Source of the DNA: Rhizobium rhizogenes NBRC 13257
GTDB taxonomy: Bacteria > Pseudomonadota > Alphaproteobacteria > Rhizobiales > Rhizobiaceae
Direction: 5' to 3'
Length of the DNA: 64,000 nt
Assembly (NCBI RefSeq): GCF_000696095.1
Contig: NZ_BAYX01000006.1
Span: 186,001 to 250,000, forward strand
Shown: piece by piece, positions 17,406 through 24,953 of the stretch
Numbering within the stretch: the stretch's first letter is position 1
Layout: the number at the start of each line of letters is the position of its first letter
The notes under the pieces: generated by a model
Told to the model about the DNA's origin: nothing
Database searches by the model: none
What the model saw: only the letters and a program-made list of their open reading frames with translations
Made by a program: the position numbers and the translations under genes

Positions 17406-17816
17406 ATGATGAGTTCTCGCAAAGCATGGCGAACACGCTCTGTTGAGCGGTTGTTTGGATGGCATGCAGGTTTTGCGTTATCTGGCGGATCGGCGGCCAG
17501 AAGAGCCACCCGGAGTTTCACCGGGTCCGTGGTGAGTGCATCGTTTATAATCCGCATGTTTGCCGCGACGCAACATGAAATCGCCCGTCGTCCGTGGCTA
17601 CCCGGATGTCGACCCGTTGATGGTTTCGATCCCTTCAAGGCCTAAAAAACAATCATCCTTTGTGGAATCCACGAAACAGTTGCGTTATATGCATAGGTGC
17701 CGTGAGAGATTGTGTCTGTTTTAAACCGATTGAAACGCCTATGTTCCAACCATCGAAACGACGCCGGAGCCGAGCAAGGTTGCTGACGTCATCAGCCCTC
17801 AGGAAAGGGGATTATC
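17406..17816. other. Divergent intergenic region between SulP and DUF1127 genes
   Basis: About 410 bases without a credible gene. It should contain promoters for both flanking genes. I see no motif I would defend as a specific sigma-factor site. The DUF1127 start is preceded by AGGAAAGGGG, a strong ribosome binding site. Confidence 0.5.
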
Positions 17817-17963
17817 ATGAACGTAGCACGCTCTTTCAACAATTGGCGCAAGTTCCGTCAGACCGTTAACGAACTCGGCCGCATGTCCAGCCGCGAACTG
17901 CAGGACCTCGGCATCGATCGCGCCGACATCCGCAGCGTTGCCCGCGCATCGGTCGCGCGCTAA
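17817..17963 (+). CDS. DUF1127 mini-protein (CcaF1-like)
   Basis: A 48-residue basic protein beginning MNVARSFNNWRKFRQ. The core RQTVNELGRMSSRELQDLGIDRADI is the DUF1127 signature. The related CcaF1 of Rhodobacter sphaeroides is an RNA-binding protein that helps mature the CcsR small RNAs encoded just downstream of it. The same order is seen here: DUF1127 gene, then hairpins with CCTCCTCCC loops at 18153-18312. The strong ribosome binding site AGGAAAGGGG and an intrinsic terminator after the gene support real expression. An RNA-processing or RNA-turnover role is inferred by analogy. Confidence 0.9.
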   Translation: MNVARSFNNWRKFRQTVNELGRMSSRELQDLGIDRADIRSVARASVAR

Positions 17964-17995
17964 CCGCACGGACTTATCGCCTCCAAGACTGCTCG

Positions 17996-18022
17996 ACGCC
18001 CGCGCATGACGCGGGCGTTTTT
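17996..18022 (+). terminator. Intrinsic terminator after the DUF1127 gene
   Basis: A perfect 9-bp GC-rich stem (ACGCCCGCG with CGCGGGCGT) closes a 5-base loop and runs into five Ts. It lies 33 bases after the DUF1127 stop and before the hairpin RNAs, so those RNAs need read-through or their own promoter. Confidence 0.85.
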
Positions 18023-18152
18023 GCATCGGTCTTCCATGGCCGAAGCCTGTCAGGCGGGCCTTCCATCGCGAATTCTTTCCGGCATGTATTTCTTGCATAG
18101 CTGCAGTGCAGCATAAGGCATGGTAATGATTTATATTCGGAGTATCTTCAAA

Positions 18153-18228
18153 CCATCGAAGCGATGCACCTCCTCCCGCAGAGCTTCGAATTTCAGACGG
18201 CCCACTCCTCCTCCCAGGGACGTCTGTA
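18153..18228 (+). ncRNA. Cuckoo/CcsR-type small RNA, copy 1 (two CUCCUCCC hairpins)
   Basis: Two consecutive stem-loops. In the first, TCGAAGC (18156-18162) pairs with GCTTCGA (18183-18189) and the loop carries ACCTCCTCCC. In the second, CAGACG (18194-18199) pairs with CGTCTG (18221-18226) and the loop carries ACTCCTCCTCCC. Repeated anti-Shine-Dalgarno CUCCUCCC loops in hairpin pairs define the alphaproteobacterial cuckoo RNAs and the CcsR RNAs of Rhodobacter, which also sit behind a DUF1127 gene. Exact ends are estimates. Confidence 0.78.
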
Positions 18229-18312
18229 GGAACAGGGACACTCCTCCTCCCAGTCGCTGTTCGGTTTTTTTCGAAAAGCCTGCCGCACCTCCTCCCGCGG
18301 CAGGCTTTTTCG
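18229..18312 (+). ncRNA. Cuckoo/CcsR-type small RNA, copy 2 (two CUCCUCCC hairpins)
   Basis: A second pair of hairpins directly follows the first RNA. AACAGGGAC (18231-18239) pairs with GTCGCTGTT (18253-18261), one mismatch, with ACTCCTCCTCCC in the loop, then CGG and seven Ts. The next stem (18274-18286 with 18297-18309) presents ACCTCCTCCC in its loop and also serves as the terminator. All four stems differ in sequence while the loops are conserved, which argues for selection on the loop motif. Ends are estimates. Confidence 0.78.
18274..18312 (+). terminator. Intrinsic terminator of the tandem small RNAs
   Basis: A 13-bp stem (AAAAGCCTGCCGC with GCGGCAGGCTTTT) around a 10-base loop, ending in a T-run. 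The loop is itself a CCTCCTCCC motif, so the terminator doubles as the last regulatory hairpin. Confidence 0.85.
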
Positions 18313-18410
18313 TTTCTGGGCGGTGTTCCTCTTAACGGCCGAACCGCAGATCGAGCCAATCGTCCTGGAGGGACGTGACTCGAGCTTCATGATGTCGGTG
18401 TGAGTCCTTG

Positions 18411-19256
18411 CTATTTCCTGAACCAAAGCGCGACGCCATTGGCGGCGACAGCATCGACAAGCCAGCCGCTCTCGAAGGCTAGAGGCGAAAAACCGCCGAG
18501 CGCGAGGGCATCTGCTGCGGTCTTGAGTGAGCGGACTTTTAGTCCGAGGGCGACCTTTCGCTCATTGCCCTCAAAGCTCTGCGGAATGGCTGATCCGAAA
18601 CGGGCGACGGCCTTGTCCTCAGAAAGGATATGGATCGTGACACCGCCAGCTTGGATGACAATACCATCCTTGTCGATCCGGGGCGCCGTCGTCGCTGGGA
18701 GCCCGTCGAAGAGTTCGGTAATCGTTTGAGGCTTACGGCTGACGATAAAGACGTCACTGATATCCAAAACGCTGTTCGGATGGTCCTGATCGACCGGGCG
18801 CCACACCAGCTCCGGCGTATTGTGCTGACAAAAGAAGAAGCGGCCATTGGAAATCGCGTCCTGGCCGAGTTGGAAGGTCCGGAAACTGGCAGGTTTCTGT
18901 ACGCCATCCACGTCAACGGGGCGGGAGAAGTCTTTCCAGTCGGTTACCGGTTTGCCGGCGGTGGCCAGTTCGCCTCGCAAGGTTGCAGCGTCGGTCGTGC
19001 GAAAGGCAAGACCATTCAGGCCGACCGGATAGGACCAGAGATCGCTCAGTTTCTTATCGTCCCCCGGCGGAAATCCCAGAAGCTCGAGATAGGTCTCGCC
19101 GAAGACGGCAAGATGGTTGATGGAGCCGAGCGTGTGATAGCCCCGCCGGGTCAGCGTGAAGCCAAGCTTGCGGTAAACCGCCGCTGCGGCATCGAGTTGG
19201 TCGAGAACGCCAATGACAGCGTGATCAAGACCGAGTGGCTGGACTGTAACGGACAT
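18411..19256 (-). CDS. VOC-superfamily (glyoxalase-like) protein
   Basis: A 281-residue protein of the vicinal-oxygen-chelate fold, glyoxalase-like subtype. The first module starts PLGLDHAVIGVLDQLDAAAAVYRKLGFTLTRRGYH with the expected His, followed by INHLAVFGETYLELLG (Glu). A second repeat covers the C-terminal half (DISDVFIVS to FESGWLVDA). Members bind a divalent metal and act as isomerases, dioxygenases or lyases. The substrate is unknown. Start at 19256 avoids a 30-residue unsupported extension. It is the last gene of a minus-strand group with a secreted protein and two small genes. Confidence 0.8.
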   Translation of the reverse strand: MSVTVQPLGLDHAVIGVLDQLDAAAAVYRKLGFTLTRRGYHTLGSINHLAVFGETYLELLGFPPGDDKKLSDLWSYPVGLNGLAFRTTDAATLRGELATAGKPVTDWKDFSRPVDVDGVQKPASFRTFQLGQDAISNGRFFFCQHNTPELVWRPVDQDHPNSVLDISDVFIVSRKPQTITELFDGLPATTAPRIDKDGIVIQAGGVTIHILSEDKAVARFGSAIPQSFEGNERKVALGLKVRSLKTAADALALGGFSPLAFESGWLVDAVAANGVALWFRK

Positions 19257-19342
19257 GGATGGGGCCTTCGAATATTGGCTATAGTATTGGATCGCCTGTT
19301 CTCGCTGAACCCGACTCGTGCTTTCGTGCCGGGTGCGAGCCC

Positions 19343-20218
19343 TCATTCACCCTTGTTCCAACCTTTGCTTTCGGCTGTCTTCGCGACGAGGGATGCATAG
19401 TCCTTGCTGATTTCGTCCAGTTTTTTCATCAGCTCGGAATCCGGCCCGCCGAGCCGGTTGATATAGTCTTCGCCTTCTTTGGACTTGTCCCAATCATTCC
19501 CGATAAAGCGTGCCGTTGCCCTGCCGGAGGCAGATACTTCCGGCGCCGGTGCGCCAAACGATGCGGCAGCTTGCTTCAGGCCGTCAAGGAAGGTTGTGTC
19601 GTCGAGGCCGCTATAGGGTTTTCCTTCGGAATTCGTGACGTTGAGGAAGATTTGCTCGTCCCCGAATGCCGTGTAGCCGCCGCCCAAGCCCTTTTTCGAC
19701 GCCTCTGCCGTCTCGAAGAATTTCTGCGCGACGGCGGCGTTGAGGCTATCCTTGGGGAACCGCACGACAACGAAACCGGTGCTGCCAGCTGTGTCGTCCA
19801 GGCGAGAGACGAGGACGCTATACTGGCGGAAGATATAACCAAGAGAGCCGGCCAGGCGATCTGCCACGGCATCATCAAGTGCTCCTTCGGTCTGAAGCGA
19901 GGCGTTGGTTTTCAGAAGATACCCGCCGGGCGTTACCTCCGTCTCCAGGGTCCCGAGGTCGATGCCATTGGCCACTATGATCTTCGGTACGATGTCTTTC
20001 AGCACTTCGGCCGAGAAGGCCGCCCGGTCGTCATAGCTCGCTTGGGCGAGCCGTGGCAGATCGAACCCTGCGGAAGGCGTCGCCTCATAGGACAGAAGCA
20101 CTTTTTGGTCTGCAAGGGCCGTATTCTGGAAGGCAAACGGGATGACGGCAGCGAGAACTGCTGCTCTCAATGTGGTTCGCAACACGAGGGCTCTTTTGGC
20201 GAAAAATCCGTTTGGCAT
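19343..20218 (-). CDS. Exported protein of unknown function
   Basis: A 291-residue protein whose N-terminus MPNGFFAKRALVLRTTLRAAVLAAVIPFAFQNTALA reads as a Sec signal peptide cleaved before DQKVLL. The mature part has no domain I recognise. It is rich in alpha-helical, charged stretches and ends DYASLVAKTAESKGWNKGE. Long regions read like a structured alpha/beta protein (GSTGFVVVRFPKDSLN, GGYTAFGDEQIFLNV). AGGAA eight bases before the ATG supports the start. It sits between two small genes upstream and the VOC gene downstream, all on the minus strand with about 86-base gaps. I assign no function. Confidence 0.75.
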   Translation of the reverse strand: MPNGFFAKRALVLRTTLRAAVLAAVIPFAFQNTALADQKVLLSYEATPSAGFDLPRLAQASYDDRAAFSAEVLKDIVPKIIVANGIDLGTLETEVTPGGYLLKTNASLQTEGALDDAVADRLAGSLGYIFRQYSVLVSRLDDTAGSTGFVVVRFPKDSLNAAVAQKFFETAEASKKGLGGGYTAFGDEQIFLNVTNSEGKPYSGLDDTTFLDGLKQAAASFGAPAPEVSASGRATARFIGNDWDKSKEGEDYINRLGGPDSELMKKLDEISKDYASLVAKTAESKGWNKGE

Positions 20219-20305
20219 CCATTATGTTCCTGGTTGAGCGCTACAGTGCTTTTGTTATCGATCATGGCAGAGGCCGATCGTCGCAAAGGGAGGCGAGGTG
20301 GACTG

Positions 20306-20497
20306 TCAACGATGATGCCGGTAGCGGCGCGCCGAGATTTCAGCGGAGAGCTCGTCGCATCTCGATTGCAGTTCCCTGTCGATGCCGTCGTCGAAATGAT
20401 CGTCCAGGAGCAGGAAGCGATACTCCTGAGCAAGCAGCCTCGTTTCAAGATCGTCGCGCTGGGCGGAGAGACGGAAGAAGTGGCGCAGCCTGCCCAT
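20306..20497 (-). CDS. Small hypothetical protein, charged and helical
   Basis: A 63-residue protein, MGRLRHFFRLSAQRDDLETR onward, dense in Arg, Asp and Leu and likely a single helix or coiled coil. A near-perfect ribosome binding site (GGAGGG) precedes the ATG, which is why I trust so short a frame. It lies 13 bases after the 65-residue gene and heads towards the exported-protein gene. No family recognised. Confidence 0.6.
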   Translation of the reverse strand: MGRLRHFFRLSAQRDDLETRLLAQEYRFLLLDDHFDDGIDRELQSRCDELSAEISARRYRHHR

Positions 20498-20510
20498 GAC
20501 ATCCCTCCGA

Positions 20511-20708
20511 TCAGGCGGCGCGATCGACGCGGTTGCCAGAGGCCGAGATCAGCTTGTGGATTGCCCGCTGCACGTCGGAGGCGGAGGCAAAGTGCTGGCC
20601 GTCAAGATCATGCACATGAAACTTGACGGCGATGAACTTCAGCAGGTCCCTGTCCGGAACGACGATTCCCACCGGCACGCCGGCATATTCGATCACTTGT
20701 TTTGCCAT
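20511..20708 (-). CDS. Small hypothetical protein
   Basis: A 65-residue protein starting MAKQVIEYAGVPVGIVVPDRD. It reads like a compact soluble domain (hydrophobic strands GVPVGIVVP and LKFIAVKFHVHDL, then a helix ending in AIHKLISA). It precedes the 63-residue gene by 13 bases on the same strand, suggesting an operon. A GTG nine bases earlier is an alternative start. No family recognised; moderately confident that it is a gene. Confidence 0.55.
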   Translation of the reverse strand: MAKQVIEYAGVPVGIVVPDRDLLKFIAVKFHVHDLDGQHFASASDVQRAIHKLISASGNRVDRAA

Positions 20709-21321
20709 TGCGATCACCCGCTAAAATCTGCCCTGCCGACTGGATTACCGAGTGTATTCGGCGGGGCAGCGTTTATAATCTACTAATTTAATAGACTATA
20801 TGGCGCGAGCATCTGGATGACCATTCCGGTTGATGCCAAATAACCCGCATGATCGTAGAAAAGATTTCTAATATGCAGGGCGCGCGCAGGTGACCTTGCG
20901 AGCGAACCGGCGGAGTTGTTTGCGATATTGGTGGGGGCGTATTCCTGGCGCTGTTGATAGTTCCCTCGGCTCATGTCCCGTGTGTTTGGACGATGAAGCT
21001 TGCCTGAAATCCCGACGCCATCATGCTGGCGCAGCGAGGAGTATCCATTGGCGGAGGGGGCGCCAGGCGTAGGTTGGGGGCGTTAACGCCTGGCGCAGTA
21101 TGGTTCACCGGGTAGTGAACGACCTATCAATACAACCGTCTCTACCCTGCGTATAGACGCCCAAACGGGTAGGTGCGGTAGTGTAGGTGTCAATGTAAGG
21201 ACACATAATTTGGCGTTCGATTTCAATCTCGAATGCCAGGTGCGGTCGCTTTCGGAATGGGCTGCCAACAACTACTTTCAAAGCTTTGTCACAGCGCCAC
21301 GTCTCCACTCATTGCCGCCGA
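20709..21321. other. Long intergenic stretch without a supported gene
   Basis: About 610 bases in which only short, unconvincing frames occur. The one clear structure is a perfect inverted repeat at 21060-21096. The first part presumably holds the promoter of the minus-strand small-gene group. Confidence 0.5.
21060..21096. repeat. Perfect 11-bp inverted repeat
   Basis: GCGCCAGGCGT (21060-21070) and ACGCCTGGCGC (21086-21096) are perfect reverse complements around a 15-base loop. No T-run follows on either strand, so it is not a classic terminator. It could be a protein-binding dyad or part of an untranslated RNA. Confidence 0.6.
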
Positions 21322-21615
21322 TCAGCCTTTAAGGGTCGGATAATCCCAAAGGTCCACCAGCCGCCGCCGCGCCTCTTTTACGATCTGATGGTAGTCTTCC
21401 TTAAACGGAGCGACGAGTTGTTTCTCAAGACTTGCGAGAACGCCGTGGAGCACGGCGCATTCCGCCGTGCTTTCGAAACACTTGCTGTCGGGGGTAGGGG
21501 TATGAATTGCCTTCGAATCGCACCAGCGAGACAGAAGCTCGAAGAGCACGATAGCCTCGTCAGCGCTGAGGTGGATTTCTGCATCGTCATGATGCGGATC
21601 TGAGGTGTTCGTCAT
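21322..21615 (-). CDS. Small hypothetical protein, acidic N-terminus
   Basis: A 97-residue protein that starts MTNTSDPHHDDAEIHLSADE and continues AIVLFELLSRWCDSKAI. The later part, VLHGVLASLEKQLVAPFKEDYHQIVKEARRRL, looks helical. AGGATCACACG before the ATG offers a plausible ribosome binding site. It stands alone, divergent from the liv operon. I do not recognise a family. Confidence 0.55.
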   Translation of the reverse strand: MTNTSDPHHDDAEIHLSADEAIVLFELLSRWCDSKAIHTPTPDSKCFESTAECAVLHGVLASLEKQLVAPFKEDYHQIVKEARRRLVDLWDYPTLKG

Positions 21616-21688
21616 CGTGTGATCCTACACGAGCAATGTCGCAATTCCAGCCTTCGCGCACAAAACCGCCGGTCGGAAATGGCGCTTC

Positions 21689-21733
21689 GCCATAAAGAAA
21701 CGCTATGGCGGCAGAATGGAGTTGTGTTGGCCA
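21689..21733 (+). promoter_or_regulatory. LysR-type operator/promoter element, copy 1 (liv operon)
   Basis: A 21-bp dyad with arms GCCATA and TATGGC (21689-21709) is followed by GGCAGAATGGAGTTGTGTTG and GCCA. A near-identical 44-45 bp element lies at 28730-28773 in front of the hydantoinase operon. The dyad starts 149 bases before the liv binding-protein ATG, against 147 bases at the other copy. Binding by the LysR regulator at 27784-28722 is inferred. Confidence 0.7.
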
Positions 21734-21837
21734 GATACGCGTCTATGAACCTACTGTGACGAGGAAGAACCGCAAAAGCGGCACCAGGCACGTCACGGCA
21801 AAAGCCGGGCGATCGCATCCGAAAACGGAGTGGGAAC

Positions 21838-23031
21838 ATGATGCATACGATAACCCGCAGAGCACTTTGTATTTCTACCGCCATGCTGGCACTGGTGACG
21901 CTCGCGCCGAATATTTCGGGCGCGGCGAGAGCCGAAGGCGCTCCCATCAAGCTCGGGATCGTCGCGCCGATGAGCGGCCCGAACGCCCGATATGGTGCAT
22001 TTTCGATGCATGGCGCGGAGCTCGCCGTGAAGGAAATCAACGATGCCGGCGGCGTCGACGGGCATAAGATCGAGCTCTACAATGCCGACAGCCAGGGTAC
22101 GCCTGTCGAAGGGGTCTCTGCCACTCGCCGCCTGATCGATGAAGACGAAGTCGGCTTCGTCATTGGCGACGTCTCCAGCTCGGTGACGCTTGCGATGCAG
22201 CCCGTCGTGGAGGACGCCGAAGTCCTGCTGCTGAACGCCGCCTCGTCAAATCCGAAGATCACATACGGAGCGGGCGTCGGCGGTTTCAAGTGGACCTACC
22301 GCAATTACCCCACGGATGAAAACCGCGCGCTTATCGTTGCGAAGTATGCCGCCGAACAGCGCGGCTTTACCAAATTTGCAGTCCTTTCCGTCGACAGCGA
22401 CTATGGTCGCTCTGCCATCGAGTTCACCAAGAAATACCTGCCGCAGTTCAAGGGTGAGATCCTTAGCGAGGATTATTACAAGGAAGGCGAAGTCGACTTC
22501 CGCAGCGTGCTGGCGAAGATCCGGGACAATGGCGCGCAGGCGATCATCCTGTACGGCCTTGCCGATACAACGCCGATCATTGCGCGGCAGATGATCGAGC
22601 TTGGTCTTGCTGGCAAGGTAACCCTGATCGGCAACGGCGAGTTCAACACCGAGAAGACCATTAAATCCGCTCCGACGGCGCTCGAAGGTGCTGTCGAGGC
22701 CGCCGCCTGGATACCGGCATGGGATTCACCGGCCAGCAAGGCCTTTGTCGAAAAGTTCACCGCCACCTATAAAGAAGCGCCCAACAACCACGCCTACGTC
22801 CATTGGGACACCGTTCATCTGCTTGCCGAGGCTATCCACGAGGCGGGCAGCATCGAACAGGACAAGGTGCGCGCGGCGCTCTCCAAGATAAAATACAACA
22901 GCCCCGTCGGTGAGGTCACCTTCGACGATCACAACCAGGCGCGCCTGCCGATGATCCTTCTTCAGATCGAGAACGGCAAGCCGAGCATCAAGGGCGCCTA
23001 TACGGCGGACATCCAGTACCCTGCCCAATAA
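21838..23031 (+). CDS. Branched-chain-amino-acid-type ABC importer, substrate-binding protein
   Basis: A 397-residue periplasmic binding protein of the LivK/Leu-Ile-Val type. The signal peptide covers about the first 32 residues (ending SGAARAEG). Family features include IKLGIVAPMSGPNARYGAFSMHGAELAVKEINDAGGV cut across residues 37-72 and DYGRSAIEF. The ligand is probably not leucine: the operon continues into an aminotransferase and shares its operator with hydantoinase genes, so an amino-acid derivative, hydantoin or lactam is likelier (inference). GGAG seven bases before the ATG supports the start; the adjacent ATG is an alternative. Confidence 0.92.
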   Translation: MMHTITRRALCISTAMLALVTLAPNISGAARAEGAPIKLGIVAPMSGPNARYGAFSMHGAELAVKEINDAGGVDGHKIELYNADSQGTPVEGVSATRRLIDEDEVGFVIGDVSSSVTLAMQPVVEDAEVLLLNAASSNPKITYGAGVGGFKWTYRNYPTDENRALIVAKYAAEQRGFTKFAVLSVDSDYGRSAIEFTKKYLPQFKGEILSEDYYKEGEVDFRSVLAKIRDNGAQAIILYGLADTTPIIARQMIELGLAGKVTLIGNGEFNTEKTIKSAPTALEGAVEAAAWIPAWDSPASKAFVEKFTATYKEAPNNHAYVHWDTVHLLAEAIHEAGSIEQDKVRAALSKIKYNSPVGEVTFDDHNQARLPMILLQIENGKPSIKGAYTADIQYPAQ

Positions 23032-23052
23032 CCGAGCGCGAGGAATATCACC

Positions 23053-23925
23053 ATGTTCTCGACCATCCTCGAGCAGGTCATCAACGGTATCGTGACGGGC
23101 TCGGTCTATGCGATCGTCGCTGTTGGTATGACGATGATCTTCGGCGTGCTCAGGGCTATCAATTTCGCCCATGGCGAATATTACATGCTCGGGACCTTCG
23201 GGGCATGGTTCGCGATCGACTATCTCGGCTTGTCCTATGAAGCGTCCATCATAGTGGGCGTCCTCTCGACGATCGTCGTCGCTTATGTCGTGGGAAAGCT
23301 TGTCATGCAACGCATGGTCGGCGCTCCGGCAGAGTCCGGGGTGCTTGCCACGCTTGGTATCGCACTCGTTCTGCAGAACACGGTGATCCTCGTCTTCGGC
23401 GGCGGATACAAATTCTTTTCCGGCGGATATATCGAGCCGGTCTCGATCCTCGGATTCAGTCTGGCGGAGCAGCGCATCATCATTCTGGTCGTCTGTCTGC
23501 TGGTCTTCATCGGCCTTGAGTTGATGGTCACCTACAGCCGCATGGGCAAGTCCATGCGCGCCGTGTCCCAGAATGTCGAGTGCTGTGAAGTCGTCGGCAT
23601 CGACGTGCCGCAGGTGGTGCTGCGGACCTTCGTCCTGGGGGCGGCACTGGCCGCGCTCTCCGGCGTGCTGACCGCGCCGGTCAACGTCAGCCTCTATGGC
23701 GGCATGGGAGAACTCATCACGTTCAAGACGCTGCCGATCATCATCATGGGCGGCCTTGGAAACGTCCGCGGCACATTCTTTGCAGCCATGATCCTGGGCA
23801 TTGCTGAAAGTCTGGTGGCGACCTATGTGGGGCTTCAATTTCGCGACACGGTCGGCTTTGCAACGCTCATTCTGATGCTGATGTGGCGACCGCATGGGCT
23901 CTTCTCGACGCAGGCGCGCTTCTAA
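23053..23925 (+). CDS. livH: Branched-chain-type ABC permease LivH
   Basis: A 290-residue inner-membrane permease with about eight hydrophobic segments. NGIVTGSVYAIVAVGMTMIFGVLRAINFAHGEYYMLG is the LivH hallmark near residues 10-45, and a GGLGNVRGTFFAAMILGIAES segment matches the C-terminal region. It forms a heterodimer with LivM and follows the binding protein by 21 bases. Confidence 0.93.
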   Translation: MFSTILEQVINGIVTGSVYAIVAVGMTMIFGVLRAINFAHGEYYMLGTFGAWFAIDYLGLSYEASIIVGVLSTIVVAYVVGKLVMQRMVGAPAESGVLATLGIALVLQNTVILVFGGGYKFFSGGYIEPVSILGFSLAEQRIIILVVCLLVFIGLELMVTYSRMGKSMRAVSQNVECCEVVGIDVPQVVLRTFVLGAALAALSGVLTAPVNVSLYGGMGELITFKTLPIIIMGGLGNVRGTFFAAMILGIAESLVATYVGLQFRDTVGFATLILMLMWRPHGLFSTQARF

Positions 23926-23966
23926 GTGCATCCCGCCGAAACTTTCTCGAATTTTGAGGACTCGAT

Positions 23967-24953
23967 ATGTCTCTCACGGAAACGACTGAACAGCTGCGCC
24001 GACGCGATTTCCGTGTTCCGCTTGCCGCCATCCTGCTCGTGCTTGCGCTTGCTGCTCCCTTCATCGGCAGCCGCTATGTCACGCATGCGCTGATCATTGC
24101 GCTCATCTTCATGTTGCCAGCCCATGGGCTGAACCTGCTCGTCGGCTACACCGGGCTGCTTTCGCTGGCCCAGGCCGCCTTCTTCGGCATCGGCGCATAC
24201 ACGGCCGGACTTTTGGCGGTGACCTATGGGACACCATTCTACGTGAATGCGGTCGCGGCGGGGCTTGTTGCCGGAGCCATCGCACTTCCGCTTGGTATTC
24301 CCGCACTTCGCTTGCGCTCGACATCCTTCGTCATGTGTACGCTCGGCTTCGTCATCATCGGCCAGGCGATCGCCAAGAACTGGATTTCCGTGACCCGCGG
24401 CGACATGGGATTGTCGGGAATACCGAAGCCGCATTTCGCGCTCGGCCCGTGGTCCTTCACTGTCTCGGGGACCACGAACTTCTATTATCTGGCTCTGGCC
24501 GTCGGTGCGCTCGCAACCCTTGTCGTCTGGGCGATCGTCCGCTCGCCGGCTGGCCGTAACATGATTGCCATCCGCGAGAACGAAACGCTTGCGGAGTCCG
24601 TCGGTATTCCGACGTGGCGTTACAAGCTGATCGTCTTCATGATCAGCGCCGTTTTCGCCGGGGTGGGTGGCAGTCTCTACGCTCACTATCTGACCGTCGT
24701 CAGTCCGCTGACGTTCCAGATGTATTATTCGACGACAATGCTGATCATCGTACTCGGCGGCGGCGCGGGGATGATCTCGGGAACCGTCTTCGGTAGCCTC
24801 CTCTTCGTCGGCCTGACGGAAGCGCTGCGCGTCACGCCGGAACTTCGGATGATCGCCTACGGGCTTTGTCTTCTGGTGCTCGTCTTCTGGTTCAAGAAGG
24901 GTTTTGCTCCACTCATCAATCGCTTCTGGAATGCGATCGGAGGTGCGAAGTGA
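23967..24953 (+). CDS. livM: Branched-chain-type ABC permease LivM
   Basis: A 328-residue permease. After a short charged N-terminus it shows the LivM pattern ALIFMLPAHGLNLLVGYTGLLSLAQAAFFGIGAYTAG, and later RENETLAESVGIPTWRYKLIVFMISAVFAGVGGSLYAH, the EAA-like loop. Start ATG follows GAGGACTCGAT. The end overlaps the LivG start by GTGA, so translation is coupled. Confidence 0.93.
   Translation: MSLTETTEQLRRRDFRVPLAAILLVLALAAPFIGSRYVTHALIIALIFMLPAHGLNLLVGYTGLLSLAQAAFFGIGAYTAGLLAVTYGTPFYVNAVAAGLVAGAIALPLGIPALRLRSTSFVMCTLGFVIIGQAIAKNWISVTRGDMGLSGIPKPHFALGPWSFTVSGTTNFYYLALAVGALATLVVWAIVRSPAGRNMIAIRENETLAESVGIPTWRYKLIVFMISAVFAGVGGSLYAHYLTVVSPLTFQMYYSTTMLIIVLGGGAGMISGTVFGSLLFVGLTEALRVTPELRMIAYGLCLLVLVFWFKKGFAPLINRFWNAIGGAK

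Noticed and set aside
18166..18300. The four CCTCCTCCC repeats as a CRISPR-like or tandem-repeat array
   Set aside because: The repeated unit is only about 9-12 bases, spacers are stems that pair with their own flank, and the hairpin layout fits small RNAs instead.
20783..20974. A 63-codon minus-strand frame in the gene-free stretch
   Set aside because: No ribosome binding site and no plausible protein; treated as noise.
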